A stretch of 64,000 nucleotides of DNA from BPJU01 sp964425225 (GCA_964425225.1 CAYRMD010000012.1:15851-79850); one strand, 5' to 3'. Positions 18,706-27,995 are shown, counted from the stretch's first letter. Numbers and translations are program-made. Notes: a model not told the origin generated them from the letters alone.

Positions 18706-19428
18706 GTGTCTAACAGCGGTCCGGATCCTCATACGCTTCTTGTTTTGGGGCTGGAAACCTCGCACCCGCCCGGCTCTGTCGCTTTGCTGCGAGGTCAGCA
18801 GCTAATCGAGCAATCGTTGCCCGAGCAAAGGTCGACGGCGTCCAGCCTGTTTGTCATGATCGAGCGATTACTGAGCGACTGGAAGTGTTGTTCGGACGAC
18901 GTTGCACTTTTAGCGGTTACCGCTGGCCCCGGCTCTTTTACCGGTTTGCGCATCGGGATGACGGTGGCCAAAGTATGGAGTTACGTAAGGAACACACCTA
19001 TCGTCGCTCTACCCACCATGCAGGTTATCGCTGCTCAAGTACCGGTAGAGCTGCTCGAGCTCTGGATTCTGCTGGACGCACAATGGCGCGAGCTTTTTGC
19101 CCAAAAGTTCATCGCCACCGGAGGACAATGGCGGCCGGCCGGTGACTGCCAGATGTTACCCGCAGCGCGTTGGTGGGAACTGCTGGAGGGCGACTGTCAG
19201 GTTGCGGGTTCCGGTTGGAAACGAGCCGAAGGTCGGGGCGGAGCTAAAGAGCGTCTGGTACGTCTTGCGCCGACAGTGCTCTCTGTACCCCGCGCCGGCA
19301 CCTTGGCGCGGCTGGCTCGGGAACTCTGGCAAACAGGACACCGCGCGGATCCCTGGAGGCTCGTGCCCCAATATATTCGGCCGAGCGGTGCGGAAGAAAA
19401 ACACTCACTCGCAACCGAGCAAGAGTAA
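18706..19428 (+). CDS. tsaB: tRNA t6A biosynthesis protein TsaB
   Basis: A 240-residue protein of the ASKHA fold that partners TsaD and TsaE to make N6-threonylcarbamoyladenosine at tRNA position 37. Recognised blocks are LVLGLETSHPPGSVALL, a TsaB-type start, and AVTAGPGSFTGLRIGMT, the signature GPGSFTGLR. The C-terminal half is less conserved, as is usual. The start is GTG 18706, with AGGTGG just upstream, directly after the hemL stop. A longer frame runs back into hemL, but it would overlap by over 200 bp and lacks a TsaB start. It is the second gene of the hemL operon; such pairing with unrelated genes is common for tsaB. Nearby rimI, often adjacent to tsaB, is instead 35 kb away. Confidence 0.9.
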   Translation: MSNSGPDPHTLLVLGLETSHPPGSVALLRGQQLIEQSLPEQRSTASSLFVMIERLLSDWKCCSDDVALLAVTAGPGSFTGLRIGMTVAKVWSYVRNTPIVALPTMQVIAAQVPVELLELWILLDAQWRELFAQKFIATGGQWRPAGDCQMLPAARWWELLEGDCQVAGSGWKRAEGRGGAKERLVRLAPTVLSVPRAGTLARLARELWQTGHRADPWRLVPQYIRPSGAEEKHSLATEQE

Positions 19429-20015
19429 CCACTTTTCGTAGGAGAAGTCTCCTTCAGATAATTATTTATCATCTTGTGATATATTAGAATGTGGCTAATA
19501 GTGTTCAGTTGCAAGAATCATAGGCATAAGAGTAACTCTGTTATGTGAGAAATATGAGAGTCGTCGTGCTGGTCTCAAAGAACGCCGCAGGTTCGAAATT
19601 GCATTTACTATATAGCATGCGTACGATGGGGTGCCGTCAGGAATAATAAACTGTGCCTGACCGGTGAGTTGACGGCGTAGGCTTGGCAGATGCGGTTTGT
19701 CGTTCGCCGAACGACTTTTTGCGTCAATTGAACTTGCTGCCACTACGGGCTTCGATGTACAGGAAGTTTAAACGCAGACTACGCGGTGGATCGCTGGGGT
19801 GAATAGGAGGATGGCGAAAGGTACGACTCGTCTTTTAGATCGCTCGAGTTGCTTCGTTTTGCTCGCGGGCTACTTTCGACTCACCACCGTGCCGCTCACT
19901 GACCTACGCTTTTTGCGGATCGCGCGGATTGTCCGTCGCTGCGAGTTCATCGAGCGATCGGATAGGGTGCAACAGAGGATATTTTCGAGGAAAAAACTGA
20001 TGCTTCGGTGGGGTA
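19429..20015. other. spacer with an AT-rich island, no gene
   Basis: No supported gene. Bases around 19450-19500 are strikingly AT-rich for this window (TAATTATTTATCATCTTGTG and onward). It might hold a promoter for an unseen small transcript, but no good -35/-10 pair is evident. Confidence 0.5.
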
Positions 20016-20330
20016 CTAATACTCCTCTGGTAACAACAGGGTCGTGTATTTCCGTATCCCGCGTTTGTTGGCCGCCTCGGTGATGATCCACAAAACGGTT
20101 CCGTTACGGGTTCGGTAGGACGATAGAAGACGTGCTCCTGAGCGGAGTGCGTCGTCGTTGCGCTGCCAATCTTGCGGGTCAACTTCTCCCCAATCACAGG
20201 CGGCATGTCGGCTGAGAAATTCAATTGGTTGTTGGCCGGCGTCCAACAACGCTTCGAGTGCACCGGGAGTCGCAAAAATTTGGCCCAGTTCAAACTTCTT
20301 ACCGTTGCTATGATCACTGGTCGTTTCCAT
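20016..20330 (-). CDS. conserved small protein (plasmid-related / 'FELGQIFATPGALEAL' family)
   Basis: A 104-residue soluble protein. It matches a widespread small family I know from many bacteria: GQIFATPGALEALLDAG, then PIEFLSRH, CDWGEV, a charged NDDALRSGARLLSSYR segment, WIITEAANK and a C-terminal TTLLLPEEY. These proteins are often labelled plasmid-related or, misleadingly, as restriction subunits; their role is unknown. The ATG has GAGGAG nine bases upstream, a convincing start. The stop is 586 bp from tsaB (convergent), and the gene sits 268 bp downstream of the methyltransferase on the same strand. Often found on plasmids and genomic islands, it hints at a laterally mobile neighbourhood, though no mobile gene is seen. 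Confidence 0.8.
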   Translation of the reverse strand: METTSDHSNGKKFELGQIFATPGALEALLDAGQQPIEFLSRHAACDWGEVDPQDWQRNDDALRSGARLLSSYRTRNGTVLWIITEAANKRGIRKYTTLLLPEEY

Positions 20331-20598
20331 GGCCCAAGCTCCTCAAATAAGTAATCACCGGCTGCACGGAAAGCCCATCAGCCGGAGCCGTTTTTTCAGA
20401 AGTGAAAGGCAAACAAACAGGCCGTCGGCGTCGACGTCGTAAATCCTTGCGGTCAACGTATCCTGGCCGGTCCTATGGACGGCGCGCGAACGCGATGGGA
20501 CAAGCACCAGAGGAGTGTTTTGCGAGAATATGGCTAGCGCATCCCTCCCCAGTGACGCTCTTTAGCCGCCCATGGCTCCGGCGACGGGATCGCGGTTC

Positions 20599-21480
20599 TT
20601 ATGGCAGCACCACATGGGAAAGCAGCCACTGGACGACCGGTATGGATAAGCTATTGCCTAACAGATTCCAGAGTCGTCTTCGGGGAATGGAGTCAGGAAG
20701 GTAGTAACCGTCGGCAAAACCCAGCAAGCGGGCCACTTCACGAGGGGAAAACCGCCGCACACCGAATGGGGTTTTCAGGCACGAACCGCTTCGAACCGGG
20801 GAACGGCCATACGATGCCGTGAAACAACTGACGATGCTCTGTGGCGACCAGGGGTCCTCCAGAACGTGAATGGCATGGCCGTAGCGGGCCAGCAATGATT
20901 CAGGTACCCACAAGTCGTCGTCATCCGGGGGAAGAAGGTACTCGGCTAGGATGTGAGGCTGACATGGAATCGGGTTCCATTCAATGGGAGTATCGCGACT
21001 AGCCAGGAGGTAGAAGCGGCGGCGTCGGTTCGGGACACCGAACTGTGTCGGACATAATACGGTGGTAGCCCAAAAGTAGCCGGCATTCGCCAACGACTGA
21101 CATAGCCGCGACCACATACGCGACTGGCCAAATGGCGGGACATTTTCTAGGGCTACCCATCGGGGTCGGACAATTTCGAGCCACTGAATCAGTACTTTCA
21201 GGCTTTCAGCTCGGCGATCCTCGTCGTCCAGCTGCTTGCCCCGTGCGGTGTATGGTTGGCAAGGAGGCGACATCCACCACAAGTCGGCCTGCCAGCTTTG
21301 CACCATTTGCAAGCGGAGAGACTGGATTTCGCGAACCAGAGTCGGATAGGGAAAATTAGCTCGATATACGGCCATCGCGTCGCGGTCGATGTCTATCGCT
21401 GCAACTATCTGGCCGCGACCCTGGATTGCAAACGCGCAGCCGCCAATACCCGCGAACCATTCGATTACCCGCACCGCCAT
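20599..21480 (-). CDS. cytosine-C5 methyltransferase, Dnmt2-like (probably tRNA-specific)
   Basis: A 293-residue SAM-dependent C5-cytosine methyltransferase. It has motif I EWFAGIGGCAFAI (7-19), motif IV SPPCQPYTARG with catalytic Cys74, motif VI ENVPPF (112-117), motif VIII QFGVPNRRRRFY and motif X GNSLSIPVVQWLL (275-287). Two features point to Dnmt2/TRDMT1 rather than DNA methylases: the motif IV form PPCQP(Y/F)T followed by R-G and D-x-R-x-x-S, and CFT-x-x-YG (219-225) followed by a short spacer and RRFSPREVARLLGF. CFT is the signature of Dnmt2, and the DNA-type recognition domain is nearly absent. It may methylate C38 of a tRNA. ATG 21480 is preferred over 21549. The adjacent divergent gene encodes an unknown protein. 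Confidence 0.85.
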   Translation of the reverse strand: MAVRVIEWFAGIGGCAFAIQGRGQIVAAIDIDRDAMAVYRANFPYPTLVREIQSLRLQMVQSWQADLWWMSPPCQPYTARGKQLDDEDRRAESLKVLIQWLEIVRPRWVALENVPPFGQSRMWSRLCQSLANAGYFWATTVLCPTQFGVPNRRRRFYLLASRDTPIEWNPIPCQPHILAEYLLPPDDDDLWVPESLLARYGHAIHVLEDPWSPQSIVSCFTASYGRSPVRSGSCLKTPFGVRRFSPREVARLLGFADGYYLPDSIPRRRLWNLLGNSLSIPVVQWLLSHVVLP

Positions 21481-21704
21481 AGTTCGTAAATGCTCCTCAG
21501 AAAGCACTTTGGAAATTTTTTGACAGACAGTTGTCACAGTGTAGGCCACTTTTCGGTCGCCGAGCAGCTTGTTGCGGTATGGTAAGTAGCTCGATGCCAG
21601 GAAGCACGGGCCCGAATATTGCCAAGCCGGACGCGTAATGGCGACTCAGGAATCGGGGGTGCTCTAGCAAGGGTGGTTCGCCGGGAACTCGAGGGAGCTT
21701 GATC

Positions 21705-23087
21705 ATGAAATGCCAAATTGTTGTTCGAACGACCGAAGCATTCTTTCACTGGGAAGCAGATCTGTGGCTGGCACTGCAGTTGGTGAGCTGTGCAGCGGCC
21801 GAGCCGAAGACGCGCGAACAACTTGACTTGGCCATGCGCCATTACCGCCCTCAGCATCGCCTTTGGGAACATGCCAAGCAACTATCTGCTGAGCCGCTGC
21901 CGGATCCGGGTTCAATCGGAACAGCGGACGGATGGTGTTTAGTGGACTATGTGGGGCGAACGGTGGTCTTTTCACAGACATTTCCCGAAGTGGTAACGCA
22001 GGGCACCGTCTACAAGTGGGAAGAACAATGCAGCAGTGGCTCTTCGGACTGGTACACTATTTCGCCGCAATCTCCACCGATGGCTCGATTGGCAATATTG
22101 CACTTGCCGAAATCTTGGGTTGCCATTTGGGAACGGCGGGGCTGGCAACGGACCGTGACGTCCCGCTACCAAGAAGCGTTGGCTGAGCCGCTGATCGACA
22201 TCGACACTATCTTGTGGGGTGCTCCTCTGTGGGAACAGATCGCGGCAGCGGTAAAAAACGCGAATGCCCCCAATCGCCGAACGACAGATCGCAAGATCCA
22301 TGTTAGCTGGTTGTGTACAGCATCCCCTGATCTAATGGGATACGCGCCGCGGCGGGCGTTAATGGCCGGTGCCGATTATGCCGACTACGAACTGGAACTG
22401 CGCCAGTACTCGTGGATCATCACTGGTTGTCAGCCCGCACCGCTCACGGATCGATGTTATGCTTATCGTTATGGGCCTTATTGCGAGACGCATCATATCT
22501 TGCATTTTCTACTGTTTCGCACCTTGTTAGAAGAAGCGTGGCGCTGCCGCGAACAGGCGCCGAGTGCACCTGTTGACAGTTGGTGCGCGCAGTTGGAAAA
22601 GCGAGCTGAAGCGTGGTGGAACACTCCCTATCCTGATTCGTTAACCGGGTTGACGCACCGCGAAATTTGGCATCAGTTGCGCCGGCGCGTACCGCTGACG
22701 GTGCCAGTCAAACTTCTTCCCGGCTTTCTCAACTCGCCATTCTCTTGTTCGAAAGACAACAAACGGCTTGCTTTTGAATGTTTCGGCTGGGCCGGTATTT
22801 CGGACCAGTTTCAACGAGATTTCACGGCGTCGGGATATGACGAGCGTTGGTTTCCCTGGCAAATGCATCCCGACGCACAGTCAAATCAAGATGGCGAGCT
22901 GACCGAAGGTAGCCGTACCTTGCCGTCCGCTGGCCACGGCTCAGGGCCACCGTCCGAGCGGCCCGCTCGTAGCTGCAAACCGCCTTGGCGCGTGGTTAGG
23001 TTGCAATTCCCGTTGATTATATCCTACAACGTGCAACGTCCGACCGCCCATTACTTAACTCCTGCAAAGATGGAGCTTAAAACCTGA
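21705..23087 (+). CDS. uncharacterised 460-residue protein
   Basis: I do not recognise this protein. It has no signal peptide or membrane helix and is rich in Trp, Arg and Pro. The N-terminal part (about 15-90) suggests an alpha/beta start with a long helix LWLALQLVSCAAAEPKTREQL, followed by a region resembling a domain with WYTISPQSPPMARLAIL and WVAIWERRGWQ. The middle contains YAPRRALMAGADYADYELELRQYSWI, then YRYGPYCETHHILHFLLFRTLLEEAW. The C-terminal 70 residues are low complexity and probably disordered. ATG 21705 has GAGGGAG seven bases upstream. It is divergent from the Dnmt2-like gene over 224 bp, so the two could share control. A cytoplasmic enzyme or binding protein is likely; no function can be assigned. 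Confidence 0.6.
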   Translation: MKCQIVVRTTEAFFHWEADLWLALQLVSCAAAEPKTREQLDLAMRHYRPQHRLWEHAKQLSAEPLPDPGSIGTADGWCLVDYVGRTVVFSQTFPEVVTQGTVYKWEEQCSSGSSDWYTISPQSPPMARLAILHLPKSWVAIWERRGWQRTVTSRYQEALAEPLIDIDTILWGAPLWEQIAAAVKNANAPNRRTTDRKIHVSWLCTASPDLMGYAPRRALMAGADYADYELELRQYSWIITGCQPAPLTDRCYAYRYGPYCETHHILHFLLFRTLLEEAWRCREQAPSAPVDSWCAQLEKRAEAWWNTPYPDSLTGLTHREIWHQLRRRVPLTVPVKLLPGFLNSPFSCSKDNKRLAFECFGWAGISDQFQRDFTASGYDERWFPWQMHPDAQSNQDGELTEGSRTLPSAGHGSGPPSERPARSCKPPWRVVRLQFPLIISYNVQRPTAHYLTPAKMELKT

Positions 23088-23640
23088 CAAACTTCATTCC
23101 GCCATGATAAGGCGACGCAACGCACAGGTGCTAAGTTCGACTATTTCCCGTGGTGGGAACCTGATTCATGGGGATGTTGTAGGCGACGGCTGTTTTATTC
23201 GCGCCACGCTGTTTTTCGCGCAAACACAAATAGCCAGTAGGTCGCGACTGTCCTAAAGATTCTCAGCCTGTTGCCGCAGCAATGCCGGCCAAGGTCTTTC
23301 CACGCTGACCATTTTTCTGTTGTCTACCTGTTGTCTACAGTGCAACTGCGCTGGGCGAGCCGATCGAGGAGAGAATACCGCATCGCCCGGCAGAGTTTTT
23401 TCCATGCTGTGGGACAAGCCGGGTTGTGCAAAGCAGACCCATCCGCAGGACGTTACCTTCATTTGCCAGCACATTAGTCCTCTATTGCGTCTGTGCGCCT
23501 TTGCGTCACATCATGGTTCGTCCTGAAGCCTACGAGATGGCAACAGGCGAGTTTAGGCTATTGCGTTTCGTTGGAGGATTTTCGAGTGCCCTATCCAAGG
23601 AGTTCAGCTATTTGCAGCTATGGATAGGCATTCCTGTCGC
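23088..23640. other. spacer with CTTTGCG-type repeat
   Basis: Convergent gap between the 460-aa gene and plsC. At 23484-23509 lies ATTGCGTCTGTGCGCCTTTG, a copy of the CTTTGCG heptamer family. At 23316-23340 CTGTTGTCTAC is repeated in tandem. No gene. Confidence 0.5.
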
Positions 23641-24336
23641 TCACACCCCCGAGCTTTGTTCACGGATGGTCCGTGCTCTACGGTGACAACGCGCCAGACG
23701 GTGGTACAATTCGGCTAACAGGCATTCGGATGACCATTCGGATACTTGTTCGGCGCTGATGGGCTCTCCGATTACCAGCACTACCCGCGCTGGTTGGGGC
23801 CAATGTCGGTGGCGTGGCCAGGAGATATGGGCACCGTCGATGGCCACCGGCAGCAACGGGGCGCAGGTGCGCTTAGCTACGGCACATAGGCCAGGCTTTA
23901 ACGGTTGAAGTTGGCCATTCGCGGAGCGCCGGCCTTCGGGGAAAATCAGCACCAGCTCACCGGCTCGCAAACGACGCATGGTTTCGCGTAATCCATCTAA
24001 TCCCAGCCCATCGCGCTCGATGGGAATTGCATCTAAAAAGCGAATAATGGGGGACAACAGTCGGTTTTCGAATAGCGAGCGACGGGCAAGATAATTCAAT
24101 CGTCGATTGAACTGCATGCCGATCAGTATCGGATCGAGCACACTTTGGTGGTTGGCGCACACCAGAGCCGGGCCATGTCGGGGAATGTAATGACGGTCCA
24201 AACACTGGATGCGCCACACCAGGACGGCTGTCAGTCGCGCCATGTGGCGAAGGAGACGGTAGACCAAGAGCTGCCCTGTGGTTCGTTGAATCTGAAAAGC
24301 ACTGCCGGCAATGGGATCGTCCAGAGGGCTAACCAT
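23641..24336 (-). CDS. plsC: 1-acyl-sn-glycerol-3-phosphate acyltransferase
   Basis: A 231-residue membrane-associated acyltransferase that adds the second acyl chain to lysophosphatidate to give phosphatidate. Motif I is ANHQSVLDP with His63 and Asp68 (HX4D), and motif III is IFPEGRRS (131-138); a conserved FLDAIPIERDG between them fits motif II. Residues 20-45 make a hydrophobic helix before the catalytic domain. ATG 24336 overlaps the end of cmk by eight bases (stop TAG, start ATG), so the two are translationally coupled. A longer frame from 24384 would overlap cmk by over 50 bp. It is the third gene of a GH38-like/cmk/plsC operon; a cmk-plsC pairing is found in other bacteria too. Confidence 0.9.
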   Translation of the reverse strand: MVSPLDDPIAGSAFQIQRTTGQLLVYRLLRHMARLTAVLVWRIQCLDRHYIPRHGPALVCANHQSVLDPILIGMQFNRRLNYLARRSLFENRLLSPIIRFLDAIPIERDGLGLDGLRETMRRLRAGELVLIFPEGRRSANGQLQPLKPGLCAVAKRTCAPLLPVAIDGAHISWPRHRHWPQPARVVLVIGEPISAEQVSEWSSECLLAELYHRLARCHRRARTIREQSSGV

Positions 24337-25069
24337 TACAGGCCGCATCTCCCGGGGCTTCATCCGTGTTCGAGGGCGCATCACCCGTGCGATTCATCGC
24401 GCACGATGCGTGCCGTTTACGTAGGCTCCTGGACTGTACCAACCATTCCAGATGGTCCACGACTTGCTCCAAGCTCATCCCATCGGTCACTACCACCACG
24501 GCATCGTCCGCTTGCCGCAAGTTTCCTACCGGCCGCGACGCGTCGCGCTGGTCACGACGGGTAAGCTCTTCGAGCACTTCGTCGGGCGACATGGTCACTC
24601 CCTGGCTTTGATACTGCCGCATGCGGCGTCGGACTCGTTCGTCGAGCGACGCTGTCAAAAACACCTTGCATTCGGCATCAGGGAATACGATTGTCCCTTG
24701 ATCCCGGCCCTCTGTGACTACGTTACGGCCTTGGGCCCAGCGTCGTTGAATCTGCACTAAGTGGTCGCGGATCTCCGGGTGGTCAGCAATCCAGTGGATC
24801 GAGTCACTGACTTCTGGCAATCGGATCCACGGGGTTACATCCTGACCATTGACCAGCACACGTTCATCGCGCCAATCGACGTGCAGTTGTCGCGCCATTT
24901 GGGCCAGGCGTTCCGCATCCTCTAGGGGCCAGCGCTGGCTGAGGGCCCAATAGGTGACCGCTCGATACATCGCTCCGGTATCCAAGAACTCGAATCCAAG
25001 GCGGCGTGCTAGGGCTCGAGCTGCACTGCTTTTGCCGGCTCCGGCCGGCCCGTCGATCGTTACGATCAT
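24329..25069 (-). CDS. cmk: cytidylate kinase
   Basis: A 246-residue CMP/dCMP kinase, which phosphorylates CMP with ATP. The start MIVTIDGPAGAGKSSAARA is the P-loop (Gly7 to Ser14), followed by LGFEFLDTGAMYRAVTYW, typical of Cmk. The conserved block VTEGRDQGTIVFPDAECKVFLTAS (GRD motif) and the lid RDQRDASRPVGNL are in place. The C-terminal 35 residues are extra and Arg/Ser-rich. AAAGG lies just upstream of the ATG, inside the preceding gene's tail; only three bases separate it from the GH38-like stop. The operon order is GH38-like, cmk, plsC. Confidence 0.96.
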   Translation of the reverse strand: MIVTIDGPAGAGKSSAARALARRLGFEFLDTGAMYRAVTYWALSQRWPLEDAERLAQMARQLHVDWRDERVLVNGQDVTPWIRLPEVSDSIHWIADHPEIRDHLVQIQRRWAQGRNVVTEGRDQGTIVFPDAECKVFLTASLDERVRRRMRQYQSQGVTMSPDEVLEELTRRDQRDASRPVGNLRQADDAVVVVTDGMSLEQVVDHLEWLVQSRSLRKRHASCAMNRTGDAPSNTDEAPGDAACNG

Positions 25070-25072
25070 GCG

Positions 25073-27853
25073 TTACCTTTCCGCAAAACGAGCCTCGAAG
25101 GGCAGCCATTGATACGGCGCCAGTTGTATTGCCACGGCCCCGTCTTGAACCGGAAGGTGGCCCACGGAACGCCCCACCAAATCCAGTTCCGTTGCTGAGG
25201 CCAGCGGGCGGAAGGCCTCGAAACGTATGGCGGTTGCCTTGCCGGCGGTTTCCAGGAGGGCCACGCGGAAACCGACCGCTTGCTGGTCTTCTAACAGTGC
25301 CTGCCAGGACGTGGCCACCACGTTCCGCACGCCAATACGGAACAACCACCCAGTCAGCAGCTCATCTGCCAGGGGGATTTCCACGGGGCGGAGCGGTTCC
25401 CCGAGTGCTACTTCTCGCAGGAATTCCCAGGCTTCGGCTATCGGATGCGCAACGTCCACGGCAATACCCAACTGGAAACGTCGCTGGGTCTCGCCTCGCA
25501 CCACTAACAACGTATCCAAAAAGCGGCCTTCCGACAGGCGATGAAAGGGTAAGCCGGCTGTCAGGACAGCGACTCGAGCGTGACCGTTGTCGATTTCAAT
25601 AAAAAGCGGCGATTCCGTTCTTCCGGGTTCGGTGCGGTGTTTGGTCTCGTGCAAACTGCGCGATACTAAAGCTGTATCGTCACCCCAGGCGAAGCGGCAT
25701 GCATAATAGGACCGCCACGGATCACTCCGCGGCTCACGCAGCACCTGCAACTCGATATCCAATCGCAGTATTGGCTCGCCGCGTCGGGCAGTCCACACCT
25801 GCCGGAAATGCGCCACCGGTTGGTCGCTTGCATCGCGCAAGGATCCTCGCGTTTCGATGGCTCCCGTGGTTGGATTGCTCTCGAGAATCCGCAGTTGCTC
25901 GGCCACCATCCTCGTATAGCGTTGTTCGGCAGGGGCAACCGGTGCGCCCGGCTCACCCAACCGAAGGGCTAGTTGCTGCGATAGCAGGTTCGGCCGTGCC
26001 GTAAAGCTGCGTAAGCTGAGAAGGCCTCCTGTTTCCGGATGAATGTAGGCTTCGAACCTTTCGGTCCGCAGGCGGTTCTGCTCAGCAACGGGCCGCTCCT
26101 TGCGAACGAACCAACCTCGAGGTGCCGCCGGTCGGTGCGGCACCTGAGCAAAGCCCCATCCAGGCACTGTGACGAGTTCATGTCGGGGGAGGGTTGCGCC
26201 GGATGCCCCGCTCGAAACCGAATGGCGAACGGCCTGTCGGCAAGATGCTGCATACGGATTAACCAGCAGAGGGCGCGGGGCGTGTTTTTCGGCAGGGCTG
26301 GACAAAGCCAAAAGCAATTGCTCCAGCGCCTTTTGATGAGTGGCACGCCACAAGGAGCTATCCGTTGGCTGTTCGTTACTGCCGGTGTCTGGCCAGGCGA
26401 TGGTACCTGGGCGGCCGAGCAAGGCGGCCCAACAGGCGAAGGCTTCCGCAGCCCGGCGTAGCGCTAAATTTTGCCAATGGGTGGCCACGCGGGAGATGGG
26501 ATTGCTGGTGCCGCGGATCACGGCAGGACGAAGATAGTCGGTCTGGTATTGTGCGGCTTCGAATCGATCCAAGCGGCCGGGTAAGTACGTATCGCGGAAG
26601 TATTCGTCATACCGGCAAAACTTGCCCAATGCGGGCGTATGTCGGCTGATGCGTCGCAATTCACCGTACCACAAACACGTGCGGCTGGGCCAATGGGCAA
26701 AACATAAGGTGGCTACATGGTCCATATCCATGATTTCACCCAGTTTGAGTGCCAAATCCAGAAATTCGCCCGGTTCCGAAGCGTCGATTACCGAGCGGGC
26801 GTAGGCATCGATAGCCGAACCGTCAGCGCCTTCCCATCGCGTTTTGGCTTGGCTACCTTGCGGAACGCGGTTCCCATCAAATGTCGTATGCAGCGCTGCA
26901 ACAAAGCCACAGCGGGTGAGCATTTGAGGTACCAGTGGGCTAAGCCCCGAGCTCCAGCGGCCAAAAACGATAGGCCGAGAATCGAATATTTGTTGGTAAA
27001 GATTCAATGCCGAACGCAATTCTTTGGCGATGGCTTCTATGTCTTCCAGTGGCCATCGGCCCTCGTCCAAGCACCCGCCTACCAGGCATGCTTGTCCGGA
27101 ACGAAGCGCGCTACGCACCGTGTGCAACACCTCAGGTTGTTCAGCCAATTGGGCAACAAGGGCAGCACGCATCAGAAGATTGACTCGGTGACCGGTGTTC
27201 AATTCCTGCGCTAAATCGTCACCCAGCGTAGTGGGGGCCGTGAGAGTAACATCGAGTAAGTAAACGTCTACTGAATAATAATGGTCGCGCTCTTCGCTAA
27301 GCTGGTTGTAACAGAGGGATAGTTTTTCGCGCGCGCGGACCTCGTCTTGCTGCACCGCTGCCTGAGCGGCTTCGAGCAGTTGGCGTTGGAATTGCGGTTC
27401 GTCCAAATTGCTGGCGTACCGCATACGCCGCGTTAATAGTTGTACCTGCAAATAGCAATAACCAAGTGCTAGAAAATCTCGAACTAACTCTTCACACAGG
27501 TCCGGCACCGAACCTACGTGTTGGCCATAAAGTTCTACGGCTTGTTCGAGCATCTCTGGGCGCGTCGCGGCTCGGATCAACAAAGCCCCCTCGGCGGCAG
27601 CCCGCGACAAAAAACCTGAGGGCAAAGCCGTAACGGACACCTCCGGTACGGCCAACACAGCTCCGGATAGCTCCGTCGGAGGACAGTCGGCGCGGTACCA
27701 CCGCGGCGCCTGAGACGCCGCCGCTATCAAAGCCGGATGCCAGATCGCCGTCCACGCCGCCAGGAGATTATCCGCTTCCGCACCGCGATAATAGACCGGA
27801 AAGTCTTCTAGGCTGTGACACGGCAAAAGGACGGCTAGGTCCCGTATGGCCAT
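25073..27853 (-). CDS. GH38-like (alpha-mannosidase superfamily) protein
   Basis: A 926-residue cytoplasmic protein. The N-terminal VLLPCHSLEDFPVYYRGAEADNLLAAW opens a conserved planctomycete family. The next 500 residues resemble a beta/alpha barrel of the GH38/57 type, with YSVDVYLLDVTLTAPTTLGDD, LVGGCLDEGRWPLEDIEAI, VFGRWSSGLSPLVPQMLTRCGF and CFAHWPSRTCLW. The last 350 residues look like the beta-sandwich part of GH38 (HPETGGLLSLRSF, then FAWGDDTALVSRSLHETKH and a C-terminal sheet). Where GH38 enzymes have the nucleophile Asp before the F-G-H-S stretch, I see R-W-S-S, so it may be non-catalytic or use other residues; this alignment is by eye. AAGGAG precedes the ATG. It leads an operon with cmk and plsC. 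Substrate unknown. Confidence 0.65.
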   Translation of the reverse strand: MAIRDLAVLLPCHSLEDFPVYYRGAEADNLLAAWTAIWHPALIAAASQAPRWYRADCPPTELSGAVLAVPEVSVTALPSGFLSRAAAEGALLIRAATRPEMLEQAVELYGQHVGSVPDLCEELVRDFLALGYCYLQVQLLTRRMRYASNLDEPQFQRQLLEAAQAAVQQDEVRAREKLSLCYNQLSEERDHYYSVDVYLLDVTLTAPTTLGDDLAQELNTGHRVNLLMRAALVAQLAEQPEVLHTVRSALRSGQACLVGGCLDEGRWPLEDIEAIAKELRSALNLYQQIFDSRPIVFGRWSSGLSPLVPQMLTRCGFVAALHTTFDGNRVPQGSQAKTRWEGADGSAIDAYARSVIDASEPGEFLDLALKLGEIMDMDHVATLCFAHWPSRTCLWYGELRRISRHTPALGKFCRYDEYFRDTYLPGRLDRFEAAQYQTDYLRPAVIRGTSNPISRVATHWQNLALRRAAEAFACWAALLGRPGTIAWPDTGSNEQPTDSSLWRATHQKALEQLLLALSSPAEKHAPRPLLVNPYAASCRQAVRHSVSSGASGATLPRHELVTVPGWGFAQVPHRPAAPRGWFVRKERPVAEQNRLRTERFEAYIHPETGGLLSLRSFTARPNLLSQQLALRLGEPGAPVAPAEQRYTRMVAEQLRILESNPTTGAIETRGSLRDASDQPVAHFRQVWTARRGEPILRLDIELQVLREPRSDPWRSYYACRFAWGDDTALVSRSLHETKHRTEPGRTESPLFIEIDNGHARVAVLTAGLPFHRLSEGRFLDTLLVVRGETQRRFQLGIAVDVAHPIAEAWEFLREVALGEPLRPVEIPLADELLTGWLFRIGVRNVVATSWQALLEDQQAVGFRVALLETAGKATAIRFEAFRPLASATELDLVGRSVGHLPVQDGAVAIQLAPYQWLPFEARFAER

Positions 27854-27995
27854 GAGGCAACCATCTCCTTTATGTCAGCGGGCGACTGCGCGTCGCACGC
27901 AAGATACTCCCCGGCAAATCCCATTGGCTTGCCCAAAGCTGGCTCCGGGGGTGATTCTGCTGTATACACTCTTGGAGTCCATATCTGTCTTTTGG

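Noticed and set aside
19799..20083. Plus-strand open frame opposite the 104-aa gene
   Set aside because: It overlaps the well-supported conserved small gene in antisense and has no similarity to known proteins.
20599..21480. Restriction-modification DNA methylase
   Set aside because: No endonuclease gene is adjacent, and the CFT signature with the missing recognition domain fits Dnmt2 better.
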